DNA of 64,000 nucleotides from Neisseria bergeri (GTDB lineage Bacteria; Pseudomonadota; Gammaproteobacteria; Burkholderiales; Neisseriaceae): NCBI GenBank assembly GCA_003044455.1, contig POWY01000001.1, positions 1 to 64,000 of the forward strand, read 5' to 3'. Shown piece by piece: positions 26,709 to 34,609 of this stretch (position 1 is its first letter; each line of letters starts with the position of its first letter). The notes under the pieces were generated by a model. It saw only the letters and a program-made list of their open reading frames with translations, ran no database searches and was not told where the DNA came from. The position numbers and the translations under genes were made by a program.

Positions 26709-26993
26709 ATGAAAAAACTGTTATTGGCTGCCGTTGTTTCCCTGAGTGCCGCAACCGCATTTGCCGGCGACTCTGCCGAGCGTCAGATTTACGGCGATCC
26801 CCATTTTGAACAAAACCGCACGAAAGCCGTGAAAATGTTGGAACAGCGCGGTTATCAGGTTCACGATGTCGATGCCGACGACCATTGGGGCAAACCTGTT
26901 TTGGAAGTGGAAGCCTATAAAGACGGCCGCGAATACGACATCGTGTTGTCTTACCCCGACCTGAAAATCATCAAAGAGCAGCTCGATCGCTGA
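26709..26993 (+). CDS. Periplasmic PepSY-domain protein
   Basis: A 94-aa protein with a cleavable signal peptide (MKKLLLAAVVSLSAATAFA). The small mature domain contains a single PepSY-like repeat: a helix with KAVKMLEQRGYQVHDVDAD followed by strands VLEVEAYKDGREYDIVLSY. PepSY domains occur as protease inhibitors and as sensors. GAAAGGACTGAAA precedes ATG 26709. It is monocistronic and followed by a DUS-pair terminator. The function is unknown. Confidence 0.85.
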   Translation: MKKLLLAAVVSLSAATAFAGDSAERQIYGDPHFEQNRTKAVKMLEQRGYQVHDVDADDHWGKPVLEVEAYKDGREYDIVLSYPDLKIIKEQLDR

Positions 26994-27019
26994 TTCCTTT
27001 GATAGAAAGATGAACCAAA

Positions 27020-27050
27020 ATGCCGTCTGAAATGTTCAGACGGCATTTTG
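27020..27050. terminator. DUS-pair terminator, bidirectional
   Basis: ATGCCGTCTGAA (27020-27031) and TTCAGACGGCAT (27035-27046) have a 3-bp loop. They lie between the convergent PepSY and L,D-transpeptidase genes. Confidence 0.88.
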
Positions 27051-27071
27051 TTTTCCGGTGGGGAGACAGGT

Positions 27072-28052
27072 TTAGAACAGCGAATCAAACGGTTCGGAAG
27101 CAGTATTTTTAAAAGTTTCAGTTTCTGCCTGAGGTACGGATTCGGTAACGGGCTCGACATCGGCCGGCGGCAGGGCGGGAATGGGGTGGACGATTTGAAC
27201 CGGAGGTTGTTCGGCAGCTTGGGGAACCGGCTGTTCGACAGGGTTAACCCGGGTAATTTTCGGCTTAGGTGCTTCAGCTTGGCTGTATGAGGAAGAACCC
27301 TGTATCCACGCCAGCGATTTGAGCGGCATCTTCATCTTGCCGTTTTTGCCGCAGGTCAGGCAGACGGCCGATCCGGTGCGGTCTTTGAGTACGGCATCGA
27401 TTTTACCGGATGCGATGGTTTTACCCTGTGTTTTTGCCCATTGCGCAATACTTTTTTTCAGCGAGGCAATGTCAAGGTTGTTCTTACCGTAAGGGTCGCG
27501 GAAGGCGGCAAGCCACAGGTTGCGATCCGCATCTTCATTGAGACCCGCCATTTGATAGATGACGGAGGCGGGCGAGCCGCTGGCGATGGTTTTGGCAAAT
27601 TCGAGCGCGTCGGGCGATTTCATGCGGACGCAGCCGTGACTCCGAACCCCGGGGACGCTGGCCGGCGCATTGGTTCCGTGTATGCCCAAACCGAGTTTCG
27701 GGTCTCCTAAGCGGACAAAAACCGGCCCCAAAGGGTTGTCCGGGCCGGCGGCTATGGTTTTTACGCCGTCGCCGCGTTCTTTCTGTATGGATTTGGGGAT
27801 GTGCCAAACAGGGTTATAGGCTTTCGCCCCGATTTTATGTTCGCCTAGATTGGTTTGCGTCATCGCCCGACCTACCGCAACGGGATAAACCTTGGTCAGG
27901 TTACCGTCGGTGTAGAGAAACAGGCGTTGCTGAGGGATGTTAATGAAGACATGTTGACCTTGTGCGACGGGGGAGACATCGGGAATGACGGTGTTTGCGT
28001 ATGAAAAACTGGTTATAGACAGTACGGCGGTGAGGCAGATTGTTTTATTCAT
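27072..28052 (-). CDS. L,D-transpeptidase (YkuD domain), secreted
   Basis: A 326-aa exported protein. A signal peptide (MNKTICLTAVLSITSFSYA) precedes a YkuD catalytic domain with HGTN followed by SHGCVRM, the conserved His and catalytic Cys near residues 125-142. A C-terminal region (LTCGKNGKMKMPLKSLAWI) is followed by a Pro/Glu/Gln-rich tail. Such enzymes form 3-3 cross-links or attach proteins or D-amino acids to peptidoglycan. In-frame codons upstream of 28052 reach 28094, but the signal peptide fixes the start. Confidence 0.9.
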   Translation of the reverse strand: MNKTICLTAVLSITSFSYANTVIPDVSPVAQGQHVFINIPQQRLFLYTDGNLTKVYPVAVGRAMTQTNLGEHKIGAKAYNPVWHIPKSIQKERGDGVKTIAAGPDNPLGPVFVRLGDPKLGLGIHGTNAPASVPGVRSHGCVRMKSPDALEFAKTIASGSPASVIYQMAGLNEDADRNLWLAAFRDPYGKNNLDIASLKKSIAQWAKTQGKTIASGKIDAVLKDRTGSAVCLTCGKNGKMKMPLKSLAWIQGSSSYSQAEAPKPKITRVNPVEQPVPQAAEQPPVQIVHPIPALPPADVEPVTESVPQAETETFKNTASEPFDSLF

Positions 28053-28157
28053 ATCAAAATGTAGTGTGCGTTCGATGGTGTTTTGGCAAATCATACCTGA
28101 AACCGTGCGGTTTTGTGCGAAAATATGCGTTTCGGTACAGTATGGACGGTTTTGGGA

Positions 28158-29516
28158 ATGGAGACGGAAACAAATGTCGCGGAAATTTCCGCCTTGGATT
28201 ATGAAGGCAGGGGTGTGGCAAAGGTTGGCGGCAAAACGGTTTTTATTAAAGGGGCATTGCCGTCTGAAAGAGTTGGTTTTCGGATTGTCAGACAGAAAAA
28301 GCAGTTTGACGAAGCGGAGGCGGTGGCGATATTCAAAGTTTCAGATGAGCGTACCGTCCCGCAGTGCCGTTATTTTGAACGCTGCGGCGGTTGTTCCCTG
28401 CAACATATTTCCCCGGCGGCGCAGGTGGCGTTCAAACAAAGGATGATGGAAGAGCAGCTCGAGCGTATCGGCAAGGTCAGGCCGCAGCAGATATTGCCGC
28501 CGATTTACGGACATGTATGGCATTATCGGGACAGGGCGCGGTTCAGTGTGTCATTAGACAAATCATGCCGTCTGAAACTGGGGTTTCAGGCAAAGAAAAC
28601 GAATGATGTGGTGGGTATTTCGTCATGTATGCTTCTTCCGAAGCCGGTTTCAGACAAGCTGCCCGCCATCAGGGGGCTTTTGCAGGATTTGGCGGAAGAG
28701 GGAAGTGTTGCCCGTTTTGCCGAGTTTTATCGCGGCAGTGAAATCACCGTATTGAACATCGCGTTCAAAAGCAAACTTCGGCAGAACGAAGAAAACCGGA
28801 TTCGGCAGTGGTTTGATTCGGAATTGTCGGACGGCTGGCAGGTTTGGCTGCAAATCGGAGGAAAGGTATCGGAACCGTTTTATTCCCAAAAGGATACGAC
28901 ATTAAAATATACATTACCTGAGTTCGGCATTGAAATGCCGTTCCGTCCGGGAGATTTTACACAAATCAATACCGATACCAACCGGCTGATGGTTTCACGT
29001 GTCGTGAAAATGCTCGACATACGGCGGGGCGAAAGGATTGCCGACCTGTTTTGCGGTTTGGGCAATTTCAGTTTGCCGATGGCAAAAAGCGGGGCGGATG
29101 TGGTCGGCATCGAAGGTGCGGAAAACCTGGTCAGGCGCGCCAGGCAAAATGCCCGGTTGAACGGTTGCGGCGGACAGACAGATTTTATTGCTGCCAACCT
29201 CTTTGATTGCACCGAAAAGACAGTCGCCTCTTGGGGAAGGTTTGACAAAATGCTGATAGATCCTCCCAGAAGCGGTGCATATGAAGTCGTCAAATCGCTG
29301 CATGCACCCTACCTTCCGCAAAAAATCGTTTATGTATCCTGCAATCCTTCCACTTTGGCACGGGATGCGGGCGTGTTGGTTGAAAAAGGCTATATACTCG
29401 GCGGGGCAGGGATAATGAATATGTTTGCCCAGACATCCCATACCGAGTCTGTCGCCGTATTCGATTTGTTGCCGCAACAGGAAAGTAACTTATTGAAAAT
29501 AAAAGGTAAAGGCTAA
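28158..29516 (+). CDS. rlmD: 23S rRNA (uracil-1939-C5)-methyltransferase RlmD
   Basis: A 452-aa [4Fe-4S] SAM-dependent methyltransferase of the RumA family. An N-terminal TRAM domain (residues 1-60) is followed by the cluster cysteines in CRYFERCGGCSLQH and a fourth near SSCMLL. The catalytic domain has DLFCGLGNFSLPMA (motif I), IDPPRSGAYEVV, and the nucleophile in VSCNPSTLARD. ATG 28158 matches the TRAM start; an in-frame ATG at 28113 would add 15 residues. Two DUS cores are in the coding region (28259-28268 and 28565-28576). Confidence 0.93.
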   Translation: METETNVAEISALDYEGRGVAKVGGKTVFIKGALPSERVGFRIVRQKKQFDEAEAVAIFKVSDERTVPQCRYFERCGGCSLQHISPAAQVAFKQRMMEEQLERIGKVRPQQILPPIYGHVWHYRDRARFSVSLDKSCRLKLGFQAKKTNDVVGISSCMLLPKPVSDKLPAIRGLLQDLAEEGSVARFAEFYRGSEITVLNIAFKSKLRQNEENRIRQWFDSELSDGWQVWLQIGGKVSEPFYSQKDTTLKYTLPEFGIEMPFRPGDFTQINTDTNRLMVSRVVKMLDIRRGERIADLFCGLGNFSLPMAKSGADVVGIEGAENLVRRARQNARLNGCGGQTDFIAANLFDCTEKTVASWGRFDKMLIDPPRSGAYEVVKSLHAPYLPQKIVYVSCNPSTLARDAGVLVEKGYILGGAGIMNMFAQTSHTESVAVFDLLPQQESNLLKIKGKG

Positions 29517-29611
29517 TTAAGGAAGGGGATGCAAACAGATAGTGCCCGACAAATACATTTAAACGTATAAAACATAAAAGGTCATATGGCAAGGCTTGTG
29601 CAGAAGGCATA

Positions 29612-29638
29612 TTGTCAAACGTTAAATTATGGTATGAT
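29612..29638 (+). promoter_or_regulatory. Promoter of the FimV/GTPase operon
   Basis: TTGTCA (29612-29617) and an extended -10 TGGTATGAT (29630-29638) are separated by 15 bp. They lie about 100 bp upstream of the first gene. The 225-bp gap after rlmD holds no other recognised element. Confidence 0.5.
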
Positions 29639-29741
29639 TTGAAACTTACAAGTCTATTTCAGTAAATCGTTAATAATAAAAGCGGACAATTGCCGTTGCA
29701 GGCAGTCAGCTATCCGCTCGTTACGGTATCGGGAGTATCCT

Positions 29742-31160
29742 TTGGAAAACTCATTAATTATCGGTCTGGCACTGGCGGTATTGCTGGTGCTTTTGGTTAT
29801 GCGTGCGAAGCAGGGTAAGAAAACATCGAAGCGCAAATCCCAAGGTGTCGGCAATACGCAGGGGCAGCCGCCCGGAAGCAATGATTCGGACTGGGTCGAT
29901 CAGGTTGACCAATCGGTTTCAGACGGCACGCAGACGGGATTTTCTTGGAATGAGAGCGCCGAGACCGCATCTGCGGCAGTATCCGCGCAAGAAGTCGATC
30001 CGCTGACGGAATATCAGGTTTATAAGCAGTTCGGTTATCAGGGCAAGGCTGCCGAGTCTTTGGCTGCCTATCTGGACGGCATTCCGGATGGTGAAGCGAA
30101 ACCTGAAAACCTTATCCGCGAGCTGCTCGATATCAATCTCGAAGTGGGGGATGTCGATGTTTTGGCAGACAATCTGCAAAAATACGGCAGACTGATTCCT
30201 TCCGAACTTTTGGCAAAATATATCGAACAGGCATTACAGCGCGATTCAAACCATTTGCGTATCCGCGTCTTGGCGGAAGAAGGTTTGGGATGGGGCATTC
30301 AGGAGATTGAAAAACGCGCGGAAGGCGGTTCTGCGACGGCAGCTTCCGCATCGCCCCAGCCGGATGCCGGCGGTAAGGCTTATGGAGCCGAAGAAATCAA
30401 GCGCATCCCGATTGTGCGGGGCAAAAAAGACGTGTCCGGAATCAGCCAAGAGGAAATCGGTGCGATTGCCGGCCTGGTCCGCGCCGATCAAGGTGCGAAA
30501 ATCCTTAAAGACAAAGTCAGCTACGAAACGGCATCGAAACAATACGACCGTGCCATCCAAACTTCCGAAAAACCTGCAAACCTGATTATCGATGCGTTGA
30601 AACTCGACTATCAGCATGCGGATATAGACCGTTTTGCCGGACATTTGTGGAAACTTTACCAAACGTTGGGCAATTACGGCAGACAGGTTAAAGAGCGGAT
30701 GCTGGGGTGGGGGTACAGTTTGGGTTACCATGAAGTTTTCGATGATTTGGAAAAGGGGCCGAACGATCAGCAAATCAAAGACATCGGTATGGGGCACGGG
30801 TATCTGCCGAAAAATATACAGAAATTCAAAGCGCAACATCGGGATTTGGTGCTTCAAGATTCTTCGTTGATCAACATCGGTTCGTCTCCGGCAGACGATG
30901 CGGTTAAAGAAGTAGAGTCGTTGCTGATGTATGGTCAGATTGAGGCGGCAATGGATGTGTTGGAGCAGGCGGTATTGAAATATCCCGACGAGTCCCAGCT
31001 TTATATTACGTTGATCGATATTTATGAACGTACTGAAGATTGGGATAGGTTGGGGCAGTTTTTAAGGGTATTGAGGGAACGTGCGGACAGGCTTCCTGAA
31101 GAGGTCGTTATGCTGATGAGCCGACTGCTGCAGCGTATGAATCAAAATATAAAAAAATAA
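29742..31160 (+). CDS. FimV-like membrane protein with TPR-type repeats
   Basis: A 472-aa protein that starts at TTG with GGGAG upstream. Residues 5-20 form one transmembrane helix (LIIGLALAVLLVLLVMRA). A Lys-rich then Gln/Asp/Ser-rich linker and helical repeats follow. Two parts resemble the cytoplasmic repeats of the polar landmark FimV/HubP: DPLTEYQVYKQFGYQGKAAE near residue 85, and the C-terminal EVESLLMYGQIEAAMDVLEQ near residue 390. Unlike classical FimV there is no LysM domain. It heads a run of five genes ending in roadblock proteins and a small GTPase. The family call is by pattern only. Confidence 0.65.
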   Translation: MENSLIIGLALAVLLVLLVMRAKQGKKTSKRKSQGVGNTQGQPPGSNDSDWVDQVDQSVSDGTQTGFSWNESAETASAAVSAQEVDPLTEYQVYKQFGYQGKAAESLAAYLDGIPDGEAKPENLIRELLDINLEVGDVDVLADNLQKYGRLIPSELLAKYIEQALQRDSNHLRIRVLAEEGLGWGIQEIEKRAEGGSATAASASPQPDAGGKAYGAEEIKRIPIVRGKKDVSGISQEEIGAIAGLVRADQGAKILKDKVSYETASKQYDRAIQTSEKPANLIIDALKLDYQHADIDRFAGHLWKLYQTLGNYGRQVKERMLGWGYSLGYHEVFDDLEKGPNDQQIKDIGMGHGYLPKNIQKFKAQHRDLVLQDSSLINIGSSPADDAVKEVESLLMYGQIEAAMDVLEQAVLKYPDESQLYITLIDIYERTEDWDRLGQFLRVLRERADRLPEEVVMLMSRLLQRMNQNIKK

Positions 31161-31179
31161 AACGGTACGGAAAATAAAA

Positions 31180-32277
31180 ATGGAAGTTCAACTGCCGAAA
31201 ATTAAAACAGTACGCGTAATGTTGGCGGGGATGACGGCGCAGCAGGAATCCGTTTTCAAAATGGCATTCAAAATGCACAATACCACCCGTTATGAAACAA
31301 TATCCCCTTCAGACGGCAGTGCCGTGCCCGATTTGGTTTTGGCGGATACCGATGCCGAGGGCGGTTTTGAACTTTGGAAAGAGCTTGCCGAGCGTTATAA
31401 GGATATACCCGTCGCCGTCTGTTCGGAGAAAGTTCCCGATTCTGAAGTTCCCTACCTGCCCAAACCGATTCGGTTTGAAACATTGTTTCCTATGCTCCGC
31501 AAGTTGTTGCAGGGCGAGAATGTTTATGGGAAATCGTTTATTGCACCCGCAGACCGGTCAGCGAAAAACAACGGGAATGTGCAGCGTACGGTTACGATAC
31601 GCCGGTTTAACCCGAATAAGGGATTATTGGGGGCGTTGCGGTTTGCGGAAAAGAACAGGCGGGACATCGCTATCTTGCATGGAAATAAGCCGGTCCTTAT
31701 TGTTTTCCCCTCGATACAACGGGTTTTGCTGACAGAAAGTGTGCAAAAACTCGAAGAATTGTGCAAAGACGAAAATTTGCAGGTCAGTTGCAAGACTGTT
31801 CCCGATAACCCGCAATGGCGCGAAAAGGCTAAAGTAGGCATTATGTCCTGTATGTGGCAGTTTTCCATTTGGACGGCGCAGGGCAGGTTGATTTATCCGA
31901 TTTCTCCCGATATTCCGTTTACGTTGAAATCTTGGCCAAACCTGACCCGGTTGGCAAATGTGCCGGGATCGATACGCTTGTCGGCATTTCTGACCAAGGC
32001 ATCCGTCAACCTTAACGTGTTGTATAAAGTGATGCCTTTAAATCTCGATGATATTCTGAATTATCTTGCGGCAACCTATACGACCGGGTTTTTGTCGGTA
32101 GATTTAAAAACGGCTTCACAAAAGGCATACTCCGATATGGCGGATAAAATAAATATCGGGGCCGATTCTGCCTCTGATAGTGAAATGGTGAAAAAAGCGG
32201 AAAAAATCACGACCCCATCCCAATCCCAGCCGCGCGGCCTTCTGCAAAGGCTGATGAAAAAACTGTTGGGCAGCTAG
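31180..32277 (+). CDS. Degenerate response-regulator receiver protein with C-terminal extension
   Basis: A 365-aa cytoplasmic protein. Residues 9-110 look like a CheY fold: VRVMLAGM, then LVLADTDAEGG (possible phosphosite Asp56), and YLPKPIRFETLFPMLRKLL with the Lys95-Pro96 step. The usual acidic pair after strand 1 is missing (AGM instead of a DD), so canonical phosphorylation is doubtful. The C-terminal 240 residues are not recognised; they include WQFSIWTAQGRLIYPISPD and a helical tail. It begins 19 bp after the FimV-like gene. Confidence 0.6.
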   Translation: MEVQLPKIKTVRVMLAGMTAQQESVFKMAFKMHNTTRYETISPSDGSAVPDLVLADTDAEGGFELWKELAERYKDIPVAVCSEKVPDSEVPYLPKPIRFETLFPMLRKLLQGENVYGKSFIAPADRSAKNNGNVQRTVTIRRFNPNKGLLGALRFAEKNRRDIAILHGNKPVLIVFPSIQRVLLTESVQKLEELCKDENLQVSCKTVPDNPQWREKAKVGIMSCMWQFSIWTAQGRLIYPISPDIPFTLKSWPNLTRLANVPGSIRLSAFLTKASVNLNVLYKVMPLNLDDILNYLAATYTTGFLSVDLKTASQKAYSDMADKINIGADSASDSEMVKKAEKITTPSQSQPRGLLQRLMKKLLGS

Positions 32278-32288
32278 GAGGCGGAGAG

Positions 32289-32825
32289 ATGAGAGAAAAT
32301 AAAATTATTTTCACAGGACCTGTCGGTGTAGGGAAAACCACTGCCATTGCAGCTATTTCGGACGAAGCACCCGTCCAGACCGATGCTTCCGCATCCGATA
32401 TGACTTTGGACAGGAAAAGGAATACGACAGTGGCGATGGACTACGGGGTCATCAGCTTGGATGAGGATACCAAAGTCCATTTATATGGTACGCCCGGTCA
32501 GGAACGGTTCAACTTTATGTGGGAAATCTTAAGCCAAGGCAGTATGGGTTTGGTCTTGCTTTTGGATAATGCCAGAACCAACCCGTTGAAAGATTTGGAA
32601 TTCTTTTTACATTCGTTTCGAGGGCTGCTGGAGAAGGCACCCGTCGTTGTCGGTATTACCAAGATGGATATACGCTCTCAGCCCGGTATCGACGTGTATC
32701 ACAAATATCTTGCAAAACATAATCTTAATGTTCCGGTTTTTGAAATTGATGCCCGTAAGGAAGATGACGTAAAGCAATTGGTTAGCGCAATGTTATTTTC
32801 TATTGATCCGGGACTGGAGGTTTAA
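32289..32825 (+). CDS. MglA-like small Ras-family GTPase
   Basis: A 178-aa GTP-binding protein. G1 is GPVGVGKTT (residues 10-18); the G3 region is YGTPGQERF (65-73), with the usual DxxG Asp replaced; G4 is TKMD (123-126). This pattern matches the prokaryotic MglA / conservon-type GTPases rather than translational GTPases. MglA-type proteins act with roadblock partners as polarity switches. It lies 11 bp after the receiver-like gene and 1 bp before the next, with AGGAGGCGGAGAG as ribosome-binding site. Confidence 0.85.
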   Translation: MRENKIIFTGPVGVGKTTAIAAISDEAPVQTDASASDMTLDRKRNTTVAMDYGVISLDEDTKVHLYGTPGQERFNFMWEILSQGSMGLVLLLDNARTNPLKDLEFFLHSFRGLLEKAPVVVGITKMDIRSQPGIDVYHKYLAKHNLNVPVFEIDARKEDDVKQLVSAMLFSIDPGLEV

Positions 32826-32826
32826 T

Positions 32827-33471
32827 ATGGAATCAACACTTTCACTACAAGCAAATTTATATCCCCGCCTGACTCCTGCCGGTGCATTTTATGCCGTATC
32901 CAGCGATACCCCCAGTGCTGGTAAGACCTTGTTGCACAGCCTGTTGAAAGCGGATGCGGACGAAGTGGTCAGCAGTGAGAAGCTGCTCGCCTGGGCGGAC
33001 ACCGCCGACATCGATACCGCTTTGAACCTGTTGTACCGTTTGCAAAAACTCGAATTTCTCTATGGCGATGAAAACGGTCATTCAGACGGCATCAATCTGT
33101 CGGACGAGCAATTGCCGTTGCTGATGGAACAATTGTCCGGCAGCGGTAAGGCATTATTGGTCGATCGGAACGGCCTGTATCTTGCCAACGCCAATTTCCA
33201 TCATGAGGCGGCGGAAGAGTTGGGGTTGTTGGCGGCAGAAGTCGCACAGATGGAAAAGAAACACCGGCTGCTGATTAAGAACAACCTGTATATCAACAAT
33301 AACGCTTGGGGCGTTTGCGACCCTTCCGGTCAGAGCGAATTGACATTTTTCCCATTGTATATCGGTTCGACCAAATTTATTTTGGTCATCGGCGGCATAC
33401 CTGATTTGAGCAAAGAGGCATTTGTTACTTTGGTCAGGATTTTATACCGTCGTTACAGCAACCGCGTGTAA
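32827..33471 (+). CDS. Protein with helical N-domain and roadblock-like C-domain
   Basis: A 214-aa protein. Residues 25-80 look like a small winged-helix or helical domain (LLHSLLKADADEVVSSEKLL, then DTALNLLYRLQKLEFL). Residues 100-210 resemble a roadblock/LC7 fold: KALLVDRNGLYLANANFHHE, a helix ELGLLAAEVAQMEKK, then strands LTFFPLYIGSTKFILVIGG and a final helix. A DUS-like stretch (TTCAGACGGCAT at 33081) is coding. ATG 32827 has GGACTGGAGG in the preceding gene's last codons, so translation is coupled to the GTPase. Assignment of the second domain is by secondary-structure pattern. Confidence 0.55.
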   Translation: MESTLSLQANLYPRLTPAGAFYAVSSDTPSAGKTLLHSLLKADADEVVSSEKLLAWADTADIDTALNLLYRLQKLEFLYGDENGHSDGINLSDEQLPLLMEQLSGSGKALLVDRNGLYLANANFHHEAAEELGLLAAEVAQMEKKHRLLIKNNLYINNNAWGVCDPSGQSELTFFPLYIGSTKFILVIGGIPDLSKEAFVTLVRILYRRYSNRV

Positions 33472-33491
33472 AACTTGGGATAGGAGGGTTT

Positions 33492-33851
33492 ATGCAGCAA
33501 TTATTAATTTCGGTTTTGGAAGACTTGAACAACACATCTCCGGATATTGTCGCATCTGCCGTTATCTCAACCGACGGATTGCCGATGGCGACAATGCTTC
33601 CTTCACATTTGAATTCAGACAGGGTAGGGGCGATTTCTGCCACTTTGCTTGCTTTAGGCAGCCGTTCGGTGCAAGAACTCGCCTGCGGGGAATTGGAACA
33701 AGTGATGATTAAAGGAAAATCAGGCTATATCCTTTTAAGTCAGGCGGGTAAAGATGCCGTGTTGGTGCTGATGGCAAAAGAAACCGGCAAACTTGGTTTA
33801 ATCCTATTGGATGCCAAACGAGCGGCAAGGCATATTGCGGAAGCCATATAA
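33492..33851 (+). CDS. Roadblock/LC7 domain protein (MglB-like)
   Basis: A 119-aa single-domain protein: helix LLISVLEDLNNTSPDIVASA, strand AVISTDGLPMATML, long helix DRVGAISATLLALGSRSVQEL, then strands QVMIKGKSGYILLSQAGKDAVLVLMA and a final helix. This is the roadblock/LC7 pattern of bacterial MglB-type GTPase partners, which act as GAPs or scaffolds. TAGGAGGGTTT precedes the ATG. It is the last gene of the operon, 92 bp before tRNA-Asn; no obvious terminator lies between. Confidence 0.85.
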   Translation: MQQLLISVLEDLNNTSPDIVASAVISTDGLPMATMLPSHLNSDRVGAISATLLALGSRSVQELACGELEQVMIKGKSGYILLSQAGKDAVLVLMAKETGKLGLILLDAKRAARHIAEAI

Positions 33852-33903
33852 CATATAAAGATTGCGGGCTTGCAGATAAAGTGCAATCGATTGTAAATTT
33901 ATA

Positions 33904-33933
33904 TTGACACGTTCGGTATTTCTGTTTTATTAT
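33904..33933 (+). promoter_or_regulatory. Promoter of the tRNA-Asn gene
   Basis: TTGACA (33904-33909) and TATTAT (33928-33933) are 18 bp apart. The -10 lies 10 bp before the tRNA. Confidence 0.7.
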
Positions 33934-33943
33934 TCGCGCTTAT

Positions 33944-34019
33944 TCCCCGATAGCTCAGTCGGTAGAGCGACGGACTGTTAATCCGCAGGTCCCTGGTTCG
34001 AGCCCAGGTCGGGGAGCCA
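33944..34019 (+). tRNA. tRNA-Asn (anticodon GTT)
   Basis: A 76-nt cloverleaf with acceptor stem TCCCCGA/TCGGGGA, D arm GCTC-AGTCGGTA-GAGC, anticodon loop CTGTTAA with GTT, T arm CTGG-TTCGAGC-CCAG, and encoded CCA. Confidence 0.97.
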
Positions 34020-34025
34020 AATTCC

Positions 34026-34062
34026 AAAACCCTCTAAGTATCTTCTTAGAGGGTTTTGTTTT
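34026..34062 (+). terminator. Intrinsic terminator of tRNA-Asn
   Basis: AAAACCCTCTAAG and CTTAGAGGGTTTT form a 13-bp perfect stem with a 6-nt loop followed by GTTTTTG. Confidence 0.9.
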
Positions 34063-34105
34063 TGTCAGAGAATCCGGTACGGCATTCTTTTATGGAGGGA
34101 AAGTT

Positions 34106-34456
34106 GTGACCCAATCAAGGCGGATTTTAGAATACGCAGAGAAGCAATGCGGCACGGTTCTTATAAAATATCCCGATTCTGCCGTGTTGAGGCATGGTGG
34201 GAATAGGGGGAAATGGTATGCACTAATCGGGAGGATTGCCAAAAGCCGTTTGGGTTTGCAGGGGGATGGAGAGGTAACATCCATTAATGTGAAGAGTAAT
34301 CCTGATATGGTTTCCGTTTTGAGGCGGGGGAAAAATTTTTTACCTGCATACCATATGAACAAGCAGCATTGGGTCGGTATCGTGTTGGATTATGGTGCGG
34401 AAACGGATAAAATATTGACGCTGTTGGATTGGAGCTACGATTTGATGGAAAAATAA
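34106..34456 (+). CDS. MmcQ/YjbR family DNA-binding-like protein
   Basis: A 116-aa protein with a GTG start preceded by GGAGGGAAAG. The CyaY-like MmcQ/YjbR fold is suggested by GNRGKWYALIGRIAKSRLGL, the central strands (EVTSINVKSNPDMVSVLRRG) and the motif YHMNKQHWVGIVLD. Family members are widespread single-domain proteins of unclear function, proposed to bind DNA. It lies between tRNA-Asn and a DUS-containing hairpin. Confidence 0.85.
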   Translation: MTQSRRILEYAEKQCGTVLIKYPDSAVLRHGGNRGKWYALIGRIAKSRLGLQGDGEVTSINVKSNPDMVSVLRRGKNFLPAYHMNKQHWVGIVLDYGAETDKILTLLDWSYDLMEK

Positions 34457-34458
34457 AA

Positions 34459-34518
34459 ATGCCGTCTGGACTTGACTGCACCCTATCAGTTGGGGCAGTG
34501 CAAGTTCAGACGGCATTT
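34459..34518. terminator. Elaborate DUS-containing hairpin between convergent genes
   Basis: ATGCCGTCTGGA (34459-34470, one mismatch) and TTCAGACGGCAT (34505-34516) are inverted. The stem continues inward through CTTG-ACTGC / GCAGT-CAAG and CCC/GGG with small bulges, giving an unusually long imperfect stem. It separates the MmcQ/YjbR gene from dacB and probably terminates both. Confidence 0.65.
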
Positions 34519-34609
34519 CATCGTGGGTCGGCAGGAATCGGAACAAGGCGGTGAAACTGCAAACTGTACGGCAATGCGGTAACCTGTTAATTCACTATAT
34601 TTTGTCCGT

